From contig JALVTI010000070.1 in assembly GCA_027035985.1 (NCBI GenBank), positions 1 through 8,749 of the forward strand: DNA of 8,749 bases. Direction: 5' to 3'. This DNA is from Aquificales bacterium (lineage in GTDB: Bacteria; Aquificota; Aquificia; Aquificales; QOAS01). Position numbers and translations under genes: made by a program. A model generated the notes under the pieces. It did no database searches, was not told the DNA's origin, and saw only the letters and a list, made by a program, of their open reading frames with translations. Every line of letters starts with the position of its first letter. Positions within the stretch are counted from its first letter, which is position 1. Shown here in pieces: positions 1-5,546 of the stretch.

Positions 1-109
1 AGGTTTGTTTGCAAAGGTGAGGTATATGGAGTTAAGTGGTTGGAGGAGAAAGCTTACTATTTTGACCTATTTAACCGCTTTGGGGGTCGCCTCCTATGCT
101 TACGCCTAA
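1..109 (+). CDS. Possible 3' end of an upstream membrane protein, or a 27-residue small ORF
   Basis: A frame open from the left edge ends with TAA at 107-109. Its last residues are hydrophobic (KLTILTYLTALGVASYAYA), which suits a final membrane helix. An internal ATG at 26 is preceded by AGGTGA at 15-20, a six-base match to the usual anti-Shine-Dalgarno complement with a 5-base spacer, so it could instead be a separate 27-codon ORF. Another frame is also open from base 1 to the stop at 193-195, overlapping the leuB start. I cannot assign a family or choose firmly between these readings. The small ORF contains several Leu codons, but no attenuator hairpin with a T-run lies between it and leuB, so a leucine leader peptide is not supported. 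Confidence 0.3.
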   Translation, partial: GLFAKVRYMELSGWRRKLTILTYLTALGVASYAYA

Positions 110-128
110 TTTCTCACCCAGCGTATAG

Positions 129-168
129 AAAACCTTTAAAACCTTTAAAAGGTATCGGCGCATATTAT
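129..168 (+). promoter_or_regulatory. Candidate leuB promoter with tandem/inverted repeat
   Basis: TATTAT at 163-168 is a good -10-like hexamer only 10 bases before the leuB ATG at 179. Just upstream, AAAACCTTT occurs twice in tandem (129-137 and 138-146). The second copy also forms an interrupted palindrome, ACCTTT-A-AAAGGT, at 141-153. The repeats cover the place where a -35 element would sit, so they could be an operator. No Shine-Dalgarno sequence lies between the hexamer and the ATG. Promoter and operator roles are inferred. Confidence 0.4.
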
Positions 169-178
169 TTTCCCCTTT

Positions 179-1270
179 ATGGAAAGGGTCTATAAGATAG
201 CCGTTTTGAAAGGGGACGGAATTGGTCCCGAAGTGATAGATGCCGCGCTAAAAGTTTTAGACAAAATAGCGGAGCTATACAACGTAAAGTTTGAATACAG
301 AGAAGGTCTTATCGGCGGTGTGGCAATAGACGAAACGGGAAAACCCCTTCCCGAGGAAACCCTTAAACTCTGTCTCGAGAGTGATGCCGTTTTGCTCGGA
401 GCCGTTGGCGGACCCAAGTGGGACAACCTACCCCAGGATTCGAAACCCGAAAGAGGTTTGCTCCAAATCAGGAAGGCTTTAAATCTCTTTGCAAACCTCC
501 GTCCGGTCAAGGTCTTCGACGCACTCTTGGATAGCTCTCCCCTCAAGCCGGAAATAGCAAAGGGCACCGACCTAATGGTGGTTAGGGAATTGGTTAGCGG
601 TATCTACTACGGCGAACCCAGGGGAATTTACGAAGAGGACGGTAAGAGATGCGGAAGAAACACCATGAAGTATTGCGAGGACGAAATTGAAAGGGTAGTG
701 AGGAAAGCCTTTGAAATAGCTCAAAAGAGGAGGAAAAAGCTCACCAGCGTGGATAAGGCTAACGTTCTCGATGTAAGCGCACTCTGGAGGGAAGTGGTTA
801 ACGAAATAGCGAAGGACTACCCCGACGTGGAGCTCGAGCACCTCTATGTCGATAACGCCGCAATGCAGCTCGTGAGAAGACCTTCCACCTTCGACGTTAT
901 CGTTACAGGAAATATCTTTGGCGATATACTCTCCGACGAGGCGGGTGTAATACCCGGCTCTCTGGGAATGCTACCCTCCGCTTCTATCGGGGAGAAATAC
1001 GCCCTCTACGAACCGGTTCATGGCTCCGCTCCCGATATAGCGGGACAGGGTATAGCCAACCCCATCGCGACCATTCTCTCGGCAGCAATGATGCTCAAAT
1101 ACTCCTTTGATATGGACGAAGCCGCACAGTTGGTCGAAAGGGCTGTCGAGGAAACCCTAAATCAGGGTTACAGAACCGCCGATATTTACTCCGAAGGAAC
1201 CATTAAGGTTAATACCCAAGAAATGACCGACAAAATTATAGAAAACATTGAAAGGTTGACTAAAAAATAA
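179..1270 (+). CDS. leuB: 3-isopropylmalate dehydrogenase
   Basis: A cytoplasmic NAD-dependent enzyme that oxidises and decarboxylates 3-isopropylmalate to 2-oxoisocaproate, a late step of leucine synthesis. The 363-residue length is normal for LeuB and the enzyme looks complete. Visible signatures are GDGIGPE at 12-18; substrate-binding Arg98, Arg108 (LRPVKVF) and Arg136; the catalytic pair Tyr143 (GIYYGEPRG) and Lys193 (VDKAN); metal-binding Asp225, Asp249 and Asp253 (GNIFGDILSDEAG); and the cofactor loop HGSAPDIAGQGIANP from residue 281, whose Asp286 favours NAD over NADP. The LeuB form is preferred over isocitrate or tartrate dehydrogenase because of this loop and the NLFANLRPVKVF segment. 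The ATG at 179 fits the family N-terminus; no Shine-Dalgarno precedes it. No other leu genes are in the window, and purA follows after a 128-base gap, so leuB seems separate. Confidence 0.97.
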   Translation: MERVYKIAVLKGDGIGPEVIDAALKVLDKIAELYNVKFEYREGLIGGVAIDETGKPLPEETLKLCLESDAVLLGAVGGPKWDNLPQDSKPERGLLQIRKALNLFANLRPVKVFDALLDSSPLKPEIAKGTDLMVVRELVSGIYYGEPRGIYEEDGKRCGRNTMKYCEDEIERVVRKAFEIAQKRRKKLTSVDKANVLDVSALWREVVNEIAKDYPDVELEHLYVDNAAMQLVRRPSTFDVIVTGNIFGDILSDEAGVIPGSLGMLPSASIGEKYALYEPVHGSAPDIAGQGIANPIATILSAAMMLKYSFDMDEAAQLVERAVEETLNQGYRTADIYSEGTIKVNTQEMTDKIIENIERLTKK

Positions 1271-1369
1271 ACCCTTACAAATTTTTCTTTTTTTCTTACT
1301 TTTCCTGGATACGCTTATCTATACCTACCGCATATGTTACTAAGGTTTCTGAATCTCCATTAAGGGTTT
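1269..1369. repeat. Widely spaced 9-bp inverted repeat between leuB and purA
   Basis: AAACCCTTA at 1269-1277, starting in the leuB stop codon, is the exact reverse complement of TAAGGGTTT at 1361-1369. The 83 bases between include a T-rich stretch (1281-1294) but no compact GC-rich hairpin, so this is not a classic terminator. The arms could bring the two ends of the intergenic region together in RNA. Chance is also possible, because AAACC/GGTTT strings are common in this window. Confidence 0.25.
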
Positions 1370-1391
1370 TATCGGTATGATAATAAAAACC
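1365..1391 (+). promoter_or_regulatory. Candidate purA promoter (-10 element flanked by an inverted repeat)
   Basis: The string TATGATAATAA (1376-1386) contains overlapping -10-like hexamers (TATGAT, GATAAT, TAATAA) 12-17 bases before the purA ATG at 1399. It is framed by GGTTTT (1365-1370) and AAAACC (1386-1391), a 6-bp inverted repeat. No convincing -35 element and no Shine-Dalgarno sequence are visible. Transcription from the 3'-most hexamer would begin close to the ATG. Confidence 0.4.
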
Positions 1392-1398
1392 TTTTGGT

Positions 1399-2679
1399 AT
1401 GTCTAATAAACTGGTTATTCTCGGTGCCCAATGGGGGGACGAGGGTAAAGGTAAAATAGTCGACCTGCTTTCGGAACATTTCGATGTTTCCGTTAGATAT
1501 CAAGGCGGTTCTAACGCGGGGCATACGGTTGTTATAAATGGTGTTAAATACGTAATGCACCTTCTACCAACCGGTATTCTCCATCCCCACAATGTCGGTG
1601 TAATAGCTCAAGGAATGGTGGTAGACCTAAAAGCCCTTAAAGAAGAAATCGAGGATATAGAATCGAAGGGAAATAGAATACTCCATAAGCTTTATATCAG
1701 CGACCGCGCTCACGTGGTTATGCCCTATCACAAGCTTTTAGACAAATTGTTGGAAAGGAAAAATGGTATTGGAACTACTTTAAGGGGTATAGGTCCCGCC
1801 TACATGTTCAAGTTTATGCGTAAGGGTATCCGTATGGTCGACCTCTTCGACCAAAAGGTTTTTGAAAAGAAGATGGAGGAAAATATTGAATTCGTTAAGG
1901 ATATAGCGGAAAAGGTTTTCGGTGAAAAGTTTGAAATAGACACCCGTTATATTGAGGAGGAAGTGGTTAGACCTTTTGAGTTTTTCAAAGATAGGGTGAT
2001 AGATACCGCCAAATGGTTGAGAGAAAATACCAAAAGTGTTATTTTCGAAGGGGCTCAGGGGACTCTTCTCGATATAGATATGGGAACCTATCCCTACGTT
2101 ACTTCCTCAAACTCTTCGGCTCTCGGTTTGGCTAATGGAACCGGTTTTTCACCCAAATACTTTAAGGATGCAAAAATTTACGGCGTTGCAAAGGCTTACC
2201 TAACCCGAGTGGGAGGGGGTCCTTTCCCGACGGAGCTCCACGGCGAAGAGGCGGAAAAATTGCGCGAGAGAGGAGGAGAATACGGCGCAACTACGGGGCG
2301 TCCACGCCGTGTAGGATGGCTTGACTTAGTTGCTTTAAAACATGCAGTTGATGTTAACGCCCTTGACGGCATCATACTCACAAAATTGGACGTGCTTGAT
2401 GGATATCCCGAAATAAAGGTTTGCGTTGCTTACGAATATAACGGCAAAATTTATAGAGATTTTCCCGCTTCTTTGGAAGTCTTGGAAAACTGCAAACCTA
2501 TTTATGAAACCCTACCGGGGTGGAAGGAGAGCACCAAAGGTTTAACGGATGCATCAAAATTACCCGCTAACGCCAAGAGATATTTGCGGTTTATAGAGGA
2601 TTATATAGGTGTTCCCATCGTTATGCTCTCCACAGGTCCCCAAAGGCACGAATATATCTTTTTAAAAGAAATTGTTTAA
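1399..2679 (+). CDS. purA: Adenylosuccinate synthetase
   Basis: A cytoplasmic GTP-dependent enzyme joining IMP and aspartate to make adenylosuccinate, the first committed step from IMP to AMP. The 426 residues are close to the family's usual 425-435. The N-terminal GTP/IMP loop GAQWGDEGKGK (9-19) carries the catalytic Asp14; SNAGHTVV supplies His42. Further family blocks follow in order: GTTLRGIGPAY; GAQGTLLDIDMGTYPYVTSS; GATTGRPRRVGWLDLVAL, the aspartate/IMP-binding part; ILTKLDVLDGYPEI, the guanine-binding TKLD; and LSTGPQRHEY near the C-terminus. The signature usually read as DIDHGTYP or DIDFGTYP has Met in the variable position, which is unlikely to affect catalysis. The ATG at 1399 gives the standard N-terminus and no Shine-Dalgarno is visible. 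The gene ends in its own strong terminator. Confidence 0.98.
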   Translation: MSNKLVILGAQWGDEGKGKIVDLLSEHFDVSVRYQGGSNAGHTVVINGVKYVMHLLPTGILHPHNVGVIAQGMVVDLKALKEEIEDIESKGNRILHKLYISDRAHVVMPYHKLLDKLLERKNGIGTTLRGIGPAYMFKFMRKGIRMVDLFDQKVFEKKMEENIEFVKDIAEKVFGEKFEIDTRYIEEEVVRPFEFFKDRVIDTAKWLRENTKSVIFEGAQGTLLDIDMGTYPYVTSSNSSALGLANGTGFSPKYFKDAKIYGVAKAYLTRVGGGPFPTELHGEEAEKLRERGGEYGATTGRPRRVGWLDLVALKHAVDVNALDGIILTKLDVLDGYPEIKVCVAYEYNGKIYRDFPASLEVLENCKPIYETLPGWKESTKGLTDASKLPANAKRYLRFIEDYIGVPIVMLSTGPQRHEYIFLKEIV

Positions 2680-2684
2680 CAATC

Positions 2685-2714
2685 CCCGCCGCTTCGCGGC
2701 GGGCTTTTTCTTTT
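2685..2714 (+). terminator. Rho-independent terminator of purA
   Basis: An 8-bp perfect stem, CCCGCCGC (2685-2692) with GCGGCGGG (2696-2703), closes a TTC loop and is followed by CTTTTTCTTTT. It starts six bases after the purA stop codon. It closely resembles the hairpin at 5517-5533. Confidence 0.93.
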
Positions 2715-2719
2715 AATTA
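2714..2719 (+). promoter_or_regulatory. Candidate -10 element of pth
   Basis: TAATTA lies at the very end of the purA terminator T-tract, 9 bases before the pth ATG at 2729. A -35 element at normal spacing would fall inside the terminator stem, and no TTGACA-like string is there. If pth has its own promoter it must be of the -10-only type; otherwise pth depends on read-through from purA. Confidence 0.3.
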
Positions 2720-2728
2720 AAGTCTTTG

Positions 2729-3298
2729 ATGATTAGGCTTGTCGTAGGTCTTGGAAATCCGGGCGAGCACTACAGGGAGACCCGCCACAACGTCGGTTTT
2801 ATGGTTATAGACCACCTTGCGAGGCGTTTGCGTTTGAAGAAATACGAGGAGTGTTGCTTTTCCCACCTCTACAGGAAAAACATAAACGGGGATACCGTCT
2901 ATTTTGCGAAACCCCAAACCTATATGAACCTTTCGGGGGTAGCGGTTAAAAACCTCCTAATGGATTTGAATTTGCTTCCCGAAAACCTCTTGGTGGTTCA
3001 CGACGATTTAGACCTACCTTTGGGTCATACGAAGTTGAAATTCGGAGGTTCCTCCGCCGGTCAAAAGGGTGTCGAAAACATCATTAAGGAGCTAGGAACA
3101 AAAAACTTCTACCGCTTAAGGATTGGGATAGGCAGACCCAAGGAAAAGAGGCAGGTGGTGAACTACGTTCTGTCGCCCTTTAGCCCCGAACAGCGCCCCG
3201 TCATCCAGAGGGCGATAGAGAAGGCGGGCGAGTGCATCCTAAGGGCTATCACCGAGGGAATAGAACCGGCTATGAATTTCTGCAATAGGAATGCTTGA
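2729..3298 (+). CDS. pth: Peptidyl-tRNA hydrolase (bacterial Pth type)
   Basis: Cleaves peptidyl-tRNAs that drop off the ribosome, recycling tRNA in the cytoplasm. The product is 189 residues, against about 194 in E. coli. Hallmarks are GLGNPG with Asn10, the catalytic His20 in ETRHNVGF, Asn67 in KPQTYMNLSG, and Asp93 in VVHDDLDLPLG. The later conserved loop, usually GGHNG, reads AGQKGVENI here (near 110-118), a tolerated variation. A frame extension begins at TTG 2726, but ATG 2729 reproduces the usual MIRLVVGLGNPG spacing, putting Asn at 10 and His at 20, so ATG is chosen. No Shine-Dalgarno is visible. The gene lies 49 bases after purA, beyond a strong terminator, and converges on the ZnuA-like gene with only 22 bases between them. 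Confidence 0.97.
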   Translation: MIRLVVGLGNPGEHYRETRHNVGFMVIDHLARRLRLKKYEECCFSHLYRKNINGDTVYFAKPQTYMNLSGVAVKNLLMDLNLLPENLLVVHDDLDLPLGHTKLKFGGSSAGQKGVENIIKELGTKNFYRLRIGIGRPKEKRQVVNYVLSPFSPEQRPVIQRAIEKAGECILRAITEGIEPAMNFCNRNA

Positions 3299-3317
3299 AA
3301 AAAGTCCCCAAAGGGGA
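3298..3317 (-). terminator. Terminator of the ZnuA-like gene, in the pth convergent gap
   Basis: Read on the minus strand, TCCCC-TTT-GGGGA (3317-3305) is followed by C and six T residues (3303-3298), the last one lying opposite the final base of the pth stop codon. In the + direction the same hairpin is followed only by AGCCTATTTT, so it may also weakly end pth. Confidence 0.7.
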
Positions 3318-3320
3318 AGC

Positions 3321-4142
3321 CTATTTTCCGACCGCCTTTAGGAGTTTCCTCAGGTTTTTCTCCATAAGTTGGGTGTAGTTTCCCCTTTCGTATTCCACCA
3401 AAGGGTCTAACCCTACCGCCTTTACCCCCGTGAGGGAGGAGAGTTTCTCCGCTATCTCCCTCCCCTTGGGGTTGGTGGTGGCGTAGAGGATTAAAACCCT
3501 CCCTTTGTCGGGTAAGTTTTTCAAGGTTTCCACCGTCTGGGTGAAGGTTTTGGGAGATATCCCCACCCCTCCATGGGTTTCGAGAATAGCCAACACCTCG
3601 AGGTTGTAGTCCCTGCAGAGCCACACGAAGGCGGGGTGAACCATAACAACCTTTAACCCCAAGGGGATAAGGCTTTTGTATTCGGCGTCCAACCTTTGGA
3701 GCCAACCAATCAACCTTTCCCACCTGTGGCGGTCTATCTTTAAACCCCCCACCGAGGGGAGTTTCTCGGCAAACGCAAGCCACCTTTTGGGGGAAAGCCA
3801 GAGGTGGGGATTTGCCGACTCGGGGAGTTTGAGGAGTTTTATAACCTCGACCCTCTTTTCGGGTGGGATACTTTTGGCAAACGGCTCGAGGTTTCCTATT
3901 AGGAAGACCTTTTTAGCCCTCTCGACGGCGACGGCATCGCGGGGTGTGAGGTCGTAGAGGTGGGGATTTTGTCCCGGTTTTACCAGCTGGTAAACCTCGT
4001 AGGTGGGATATACATTTTCAACCACCCAGGTGAGGGGGAATATAGAGGTTGCCAAACGGGGTTTTTCCTTTTTCCCACCGCAAGAGGTGAGAAGAAAAAG
4101 TGTTCCCAATAGGGGTAAAAGCAAATATTTCAAAAACCGCAT
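3321..4142 (-). CDS. ZnuA/TroA-family metal-binding lipoprotein (Zn/Mn ABC transporter substrate-binding type)
   Basis: Likely captures Zn(II) or Mn(II) outside the cytoplasmic membrane for an ABC importer. Residues 1-20 are a lipoprotein signal peptide with lipobox LLTSC, lipidated at Cys21. The family's metal-ligand pattern is present: His61 in NPHLYDLTP, His113 in NPHLWLSP, His169 in VMVHPAF and an acidic fourth ligand, probably Asp246 in GLDPLVE. The helical linker between the lobes lies at about 115-160. The His-rich loop typical of many ZnuA proteins is absent, so I do not assign the metal or use the znuA symbol. At 273 residues it is slightly short for the family. No permease or ATPase gene is adjacent, so partners must be elsewhere. 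It starts 94 bases after thiL on the same strand, with an inverted repeat and a -10-like element upstream. Confidence 0.85.
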   Translation of the reverse strand: MRFLKYLLLPLLGTLFLLTSCGGKKEKPRLATSIFPLTWVVENVYPTYEVYQLVKPGQNPHLYDLTPRDAVAVERAKKVFLIGNLEPFAKSIPPEKRVEVIKLLKLPESANPHLWLSPKRWLAFAEKLPSVGGLKIDRHRWERLIGWLQRLDAEYKSLIPLGLKVVMVHPAFVWLCRDYNLEVLAILETHGGVGISPKTFTQTVETLKNLPDKGRVLILYATTNPKGREIAEKLSSLTGVKAVGLDPLVEYERGNYTQLMEKNLRKLLKAVGK

Positions 4143-4151
4143 AGGGGGAGT

Positions 4152-4157
4152 AATTTA
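4152..4157 (-). promoter_or_regulatory. Candidate -10 element of the ZnuA-like gene
   Basis: On the minus strand TAAATT (4157-4152) lies 9 bases before the ATG. The spacer is C-rich (ACTCCCCCT) and has no Shine-Dalgarno sequence. No clear -35 is visible. Confidence 0.35.
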
Positions 4158-4163
4158 TGCCCC

Positions 4164-4206
4164 GCTCCACTTGGGGGAAAATTGACTTTTTACCTTTTAG
4201 TGGAGC
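4164..4206. repeat. 8-bp perfect inverted repeat upstream of the ZnuA-like gene
   Basis: GCTCCACT at 4164-4171 and AGTGGAGC at 4199-4206 are exact reverse complements separated by 27 bases. The element fills most of the thiL to ZnuA-like intergenic space, immediately upstream of the candidate -10 element. It could be paired binding half-sites for a metal-responsive repressor or an RNA stem. No T-run follows it on the minus strand, so it is not a terminator for thiL. It does not resemble a Zur or Fur box I recognise. Confidence 0.5.
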
Positions 4207-4211
4207 AAAAG

Positions 4212-4235
4212 AAAAAAACACCTAAAGGGAACCCT
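4212..4235 (-). terminator. Weak possible terminator of thiL
   Basis: Just after the thiL stop, the minus strand reads AGGGTTCCCT (4235-4226), then TTAGGTG, then seven T residues (4218-4212). The stem is at most 3-4 bp, so termination would be inefficient. Partial read-through from thiL into the ZnuA-like gene is possible. Confidence 0.3.
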
Positions 4236-4236
4236 A

Positions 4237-5190
4237 TCAATCGCTCCCTTGCAAGTGGTCGAAACCTTTGATATCCAACCTCCTCCCGTCGGCGGTGTAT
4301 ATCTCGCCTTTCCCCTTGGAGGTTATTCTTCCCACTTTAAAAAACCCGTAAGGGGTTAGGTCTATATCGGACGCCACGAGGAGCTCGTAATCCTCTCCAC
4401 CCCTTAGGGCGTATTCTATGGGGTTTTTTCCCCTTTCGGCGCAATACTTTTTCAGTTCCTCCGAGAGGGGTATCCTTTCCAAATCGACCACCGCGGTGAA
4501 ATTTTTGACCATTTTCCCGAGGTCGGCTAAAAAGCCGTCGCTTATATCCATGGAGGCGTTGGCGTATTTTTCCACTACGGGGGACAAATCCAAACGCGCC
4601 ACCGGTCGGAGGTGTCTCTCTATCAGTCTCCACTCGTGGGGCTTGTAGTCCCTTTTGTCCTCCAGGAGGAGTTCCAAACCCGCCCTGCTATCCCCCAAAG
4701 TGCCGCTTACAAATATTTTGTCCCCCACCTTTGGGGTATCCCTAAAGATAACCCTTTTAGCCTCCCCCACGAGTGGGAAATCCAAACAAACTTTTTCCCC
4801 CTTTGTGGTGTTTCCGCCTACGAGGGAAAACCCGTAGCGGTTTAGGGCTTCGTTTATACCCCTGTAGAGGTCTCTTACGTATTCGACCTCCAGGTCGGGT
4901 GGAAGAGAGAGGGTGATAAGCCCCCACAGGGGTTTTCCGCCTTTGGCGGCTATGTCGCTCACATTTACCGAAACGAGCTTCCAGCCGACCGCATCGGGGG
5001 GATAGCGGCGCAGGAAATGGATGCCCTCGACGAGGGTATCCACCGTAAGGAGCAGTATCTTTTCTCCAGACCTTACGAAAGCGGTATCGTCCCCGAAGTC
5101 CCTAATTAGGGAAGGGTCGTTATTTTTTATCTCCCCCGTGAGGAGCGCTATAAGACCGAACTCTCCGAGGTCGGAAACCCTTTTTCCCAT
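4237..5190 (-). CDS. thiL: Thiamine-monophosphate kinase
   Basis: Phosphorylates thiamine monophosphate with ATP to give thiamine diphosphate, the active cofactor used by enzymes such as pyruvate:ferredoxin oxidoreductase (porB lies in this window). The 317 residues match the family, whose fold is the PurM/AIR-synthetase-like two-domain type. Metal/ATP-site motifs in order: GDDTAF with Asp34 and Asp35; TVDTLVEGIHF with Asp51; SVNVSDIAAKGGKP with Asp79; VGGNTTKG near 124-131, where many members have GGDT; SMDISDGFLADL with Asp215 and Asp218; and GGEDYELLV near 264-272. ATG 5190 gives the expected N-terminus (DLGEFGLIALL). It follows infA on the same strand after 35 bases, so co-transcription is possible, although no Shine-Dalgarno is seen and a -10-like TATCAT is present. 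No other thi genes are nearby. Confidence 0.96.
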   Translation of the reverse strand: MGKRVSDLGEFGLIALLTGEIKNNDPSLIRDFGDDTAFVRSGEKILLLTVDTLVEGIHFLRRYPPDAVGWKLVSVNVSDIAAKGGKPLWGLITLSLPPDLEVEYVRDLYRGINEALNRYGFSLVGGNTTKGEKVCLDFPLVGEAKRVIFRDTPKVGDKIFVSGTLGDSRAGLELLLEDKRDYKPHEWRLIERHLRPVARLDLSPVVEKYANASMDISDGFLADLGKMVKNFTAVVDLERIPLSEELKKYCAERGKNPIEYALRGGEDYELLVASDIDLTPYGFFKVGRITSKGKGEIYTADGRRLDIKGFDHLQGSD

Positions 5191-5199
5191 TTAGGGATG

Positions 5200-5205
5200 A
5201 TGATA
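5200..5205 (-). promoter_or_regulatory. Candidate -10 element of thiL
   Basis: On the minus strand TATCAT (5205-5200) lies 9 bases before the thiL ATG, inside the 35-base gap after infA. A -35 element would fall at the infA 3' end. It suggests thiL may be transcribed independently of infA, but this rests only on hexamer position. Confidence 0.3.
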
Positions 5206-5225
5206 AGGGAGAGACCACAAAGGGG

Positions 5226-5471
5226 TTACAGTCTATAGATTATCCTTCCCCTCGTCAGGTCGTAGGGGGTGAGTTCCACCTTCACGCGGTCGCCGGGAAC
5301 GATTCTTATAAAGTGAACCCTCATCTTACCCGAAAGGTGCGCCAAAACCTCGTGACCGGTATCCAGCTTTACCCTAAAGAGACCGTTGGGAAGCGCCTCG
5401 GTAACCTCGCCTTCCATAACGATACCGGTTTCCTTTTTGTGTTCGTCCTGTTTTTTCTTTTTCCTACCCAT
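5226..5471 (-). CDS. infA: Translation initiation factor IF-1
   Basis: A small S1/OB-fold protein that binds the ribosomal A site during initiation. The 81-residue product contains the whole IF-1 core from about residue 16: VMEGEVTEALPNGLFRV, then LDTGHEVLAHLSGKMR, then RIVPGDRVKVELTPYDLTRGRI near the C-terminus. Typical IF-1 is about 72 residues; the extra length is a charged, Lys-rich N-terminal tail (GRKKKKQDEHKK). The frame extends to TTG 5474, but ATG 5471 immediately follows it and is preferred. Bacterial infA often sits in the ribosomal protein cluster near secY/adk/map; here it lies beside thiL, with no ribosomal protein genes in view. A -10-like sequence and no Shine-Dalgarno precede it. 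Confidence 0.96.
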   Translation of the reverse strand: MGRKKKKQDEHKKETGIVMEGEVTEALPNGLFRVKLDTGHEVLAHLSGKMRVHFIRIVPGDRVKVELTPYDLTRGRIIYRL

Positions 5472-5478
5472 CAAGGTT

Positions 5479-5490
5479 TAATTAAGTTTA
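5479..5490 (-). promoter_or_regulatory. Candidate infA promoter
   Basis: On the minus strand TAAACT (5490-5485) and the overlapping downstream TAATTA (5484-5479) lie 13 and 7 bases before the infA ATG. The region is very AT-rich, and the sequence AACCTTG before the ATG carries no Shine-Dalgarno. The layout resembles that of pth, where TAATTA also lies just upstream of ATG. Confidence 0.35.
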
Positions 5491-5516
5491 TAGAAGTTTT
5501 TGCAACAAGGGAAATC

Positions 5517-5546
5517 CCCGCGCTTCGCGCGGGCTTCTATTTTTTT
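5517..5546 (+). terminator. Terminator-like hairpin oriented on the + strand, without an obvious + strand gene
   Basis: A perfect 7-bp stem, CCCGCGC (5517-5523) with GCGCGGG (5527-5533), closes a TTC loop. It is followed on the + strand by CTTCTA and seven T residues (5540-5546). On the minus strand the hairpin comes 3 bases after the small membrane protein's stop but is followed by ATTTCCC, without a T-tract. Structurally it therefore best terminates + strand transcription, although both neighbouring genes read on the minus strand. It is nearly a twin of the purA terminator. Confidence 0.75.

Noticed and set aside
26..178. Leucine attenuator before leuB
   Set aside because: The small ORF at 26-109 has scattered Leu codons, but there is no run of them and no terminator hairpin with a T-run before leuB.
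190..841. Minus-strand open frames inside leuB
   Set aside because: They are antisense to a complete leuB with all active-site residues; the composition (Ser/Arg-rich) is typical of shadow frames.
3163..3783. 206-codon minus-strand open frame overlapping pth and the ZnuA-like gene
   Set aside because: It reads Gly/Arg/Pro-rich low-complexity protein in the wrong frame of two well-supported genes and has no recognisable domain.
5191..5225. TPP riboswitch upstream of thiL
   Set aside because: The gap after infA is only 35 bases, too short for a THI-box, and no such structure is visible.
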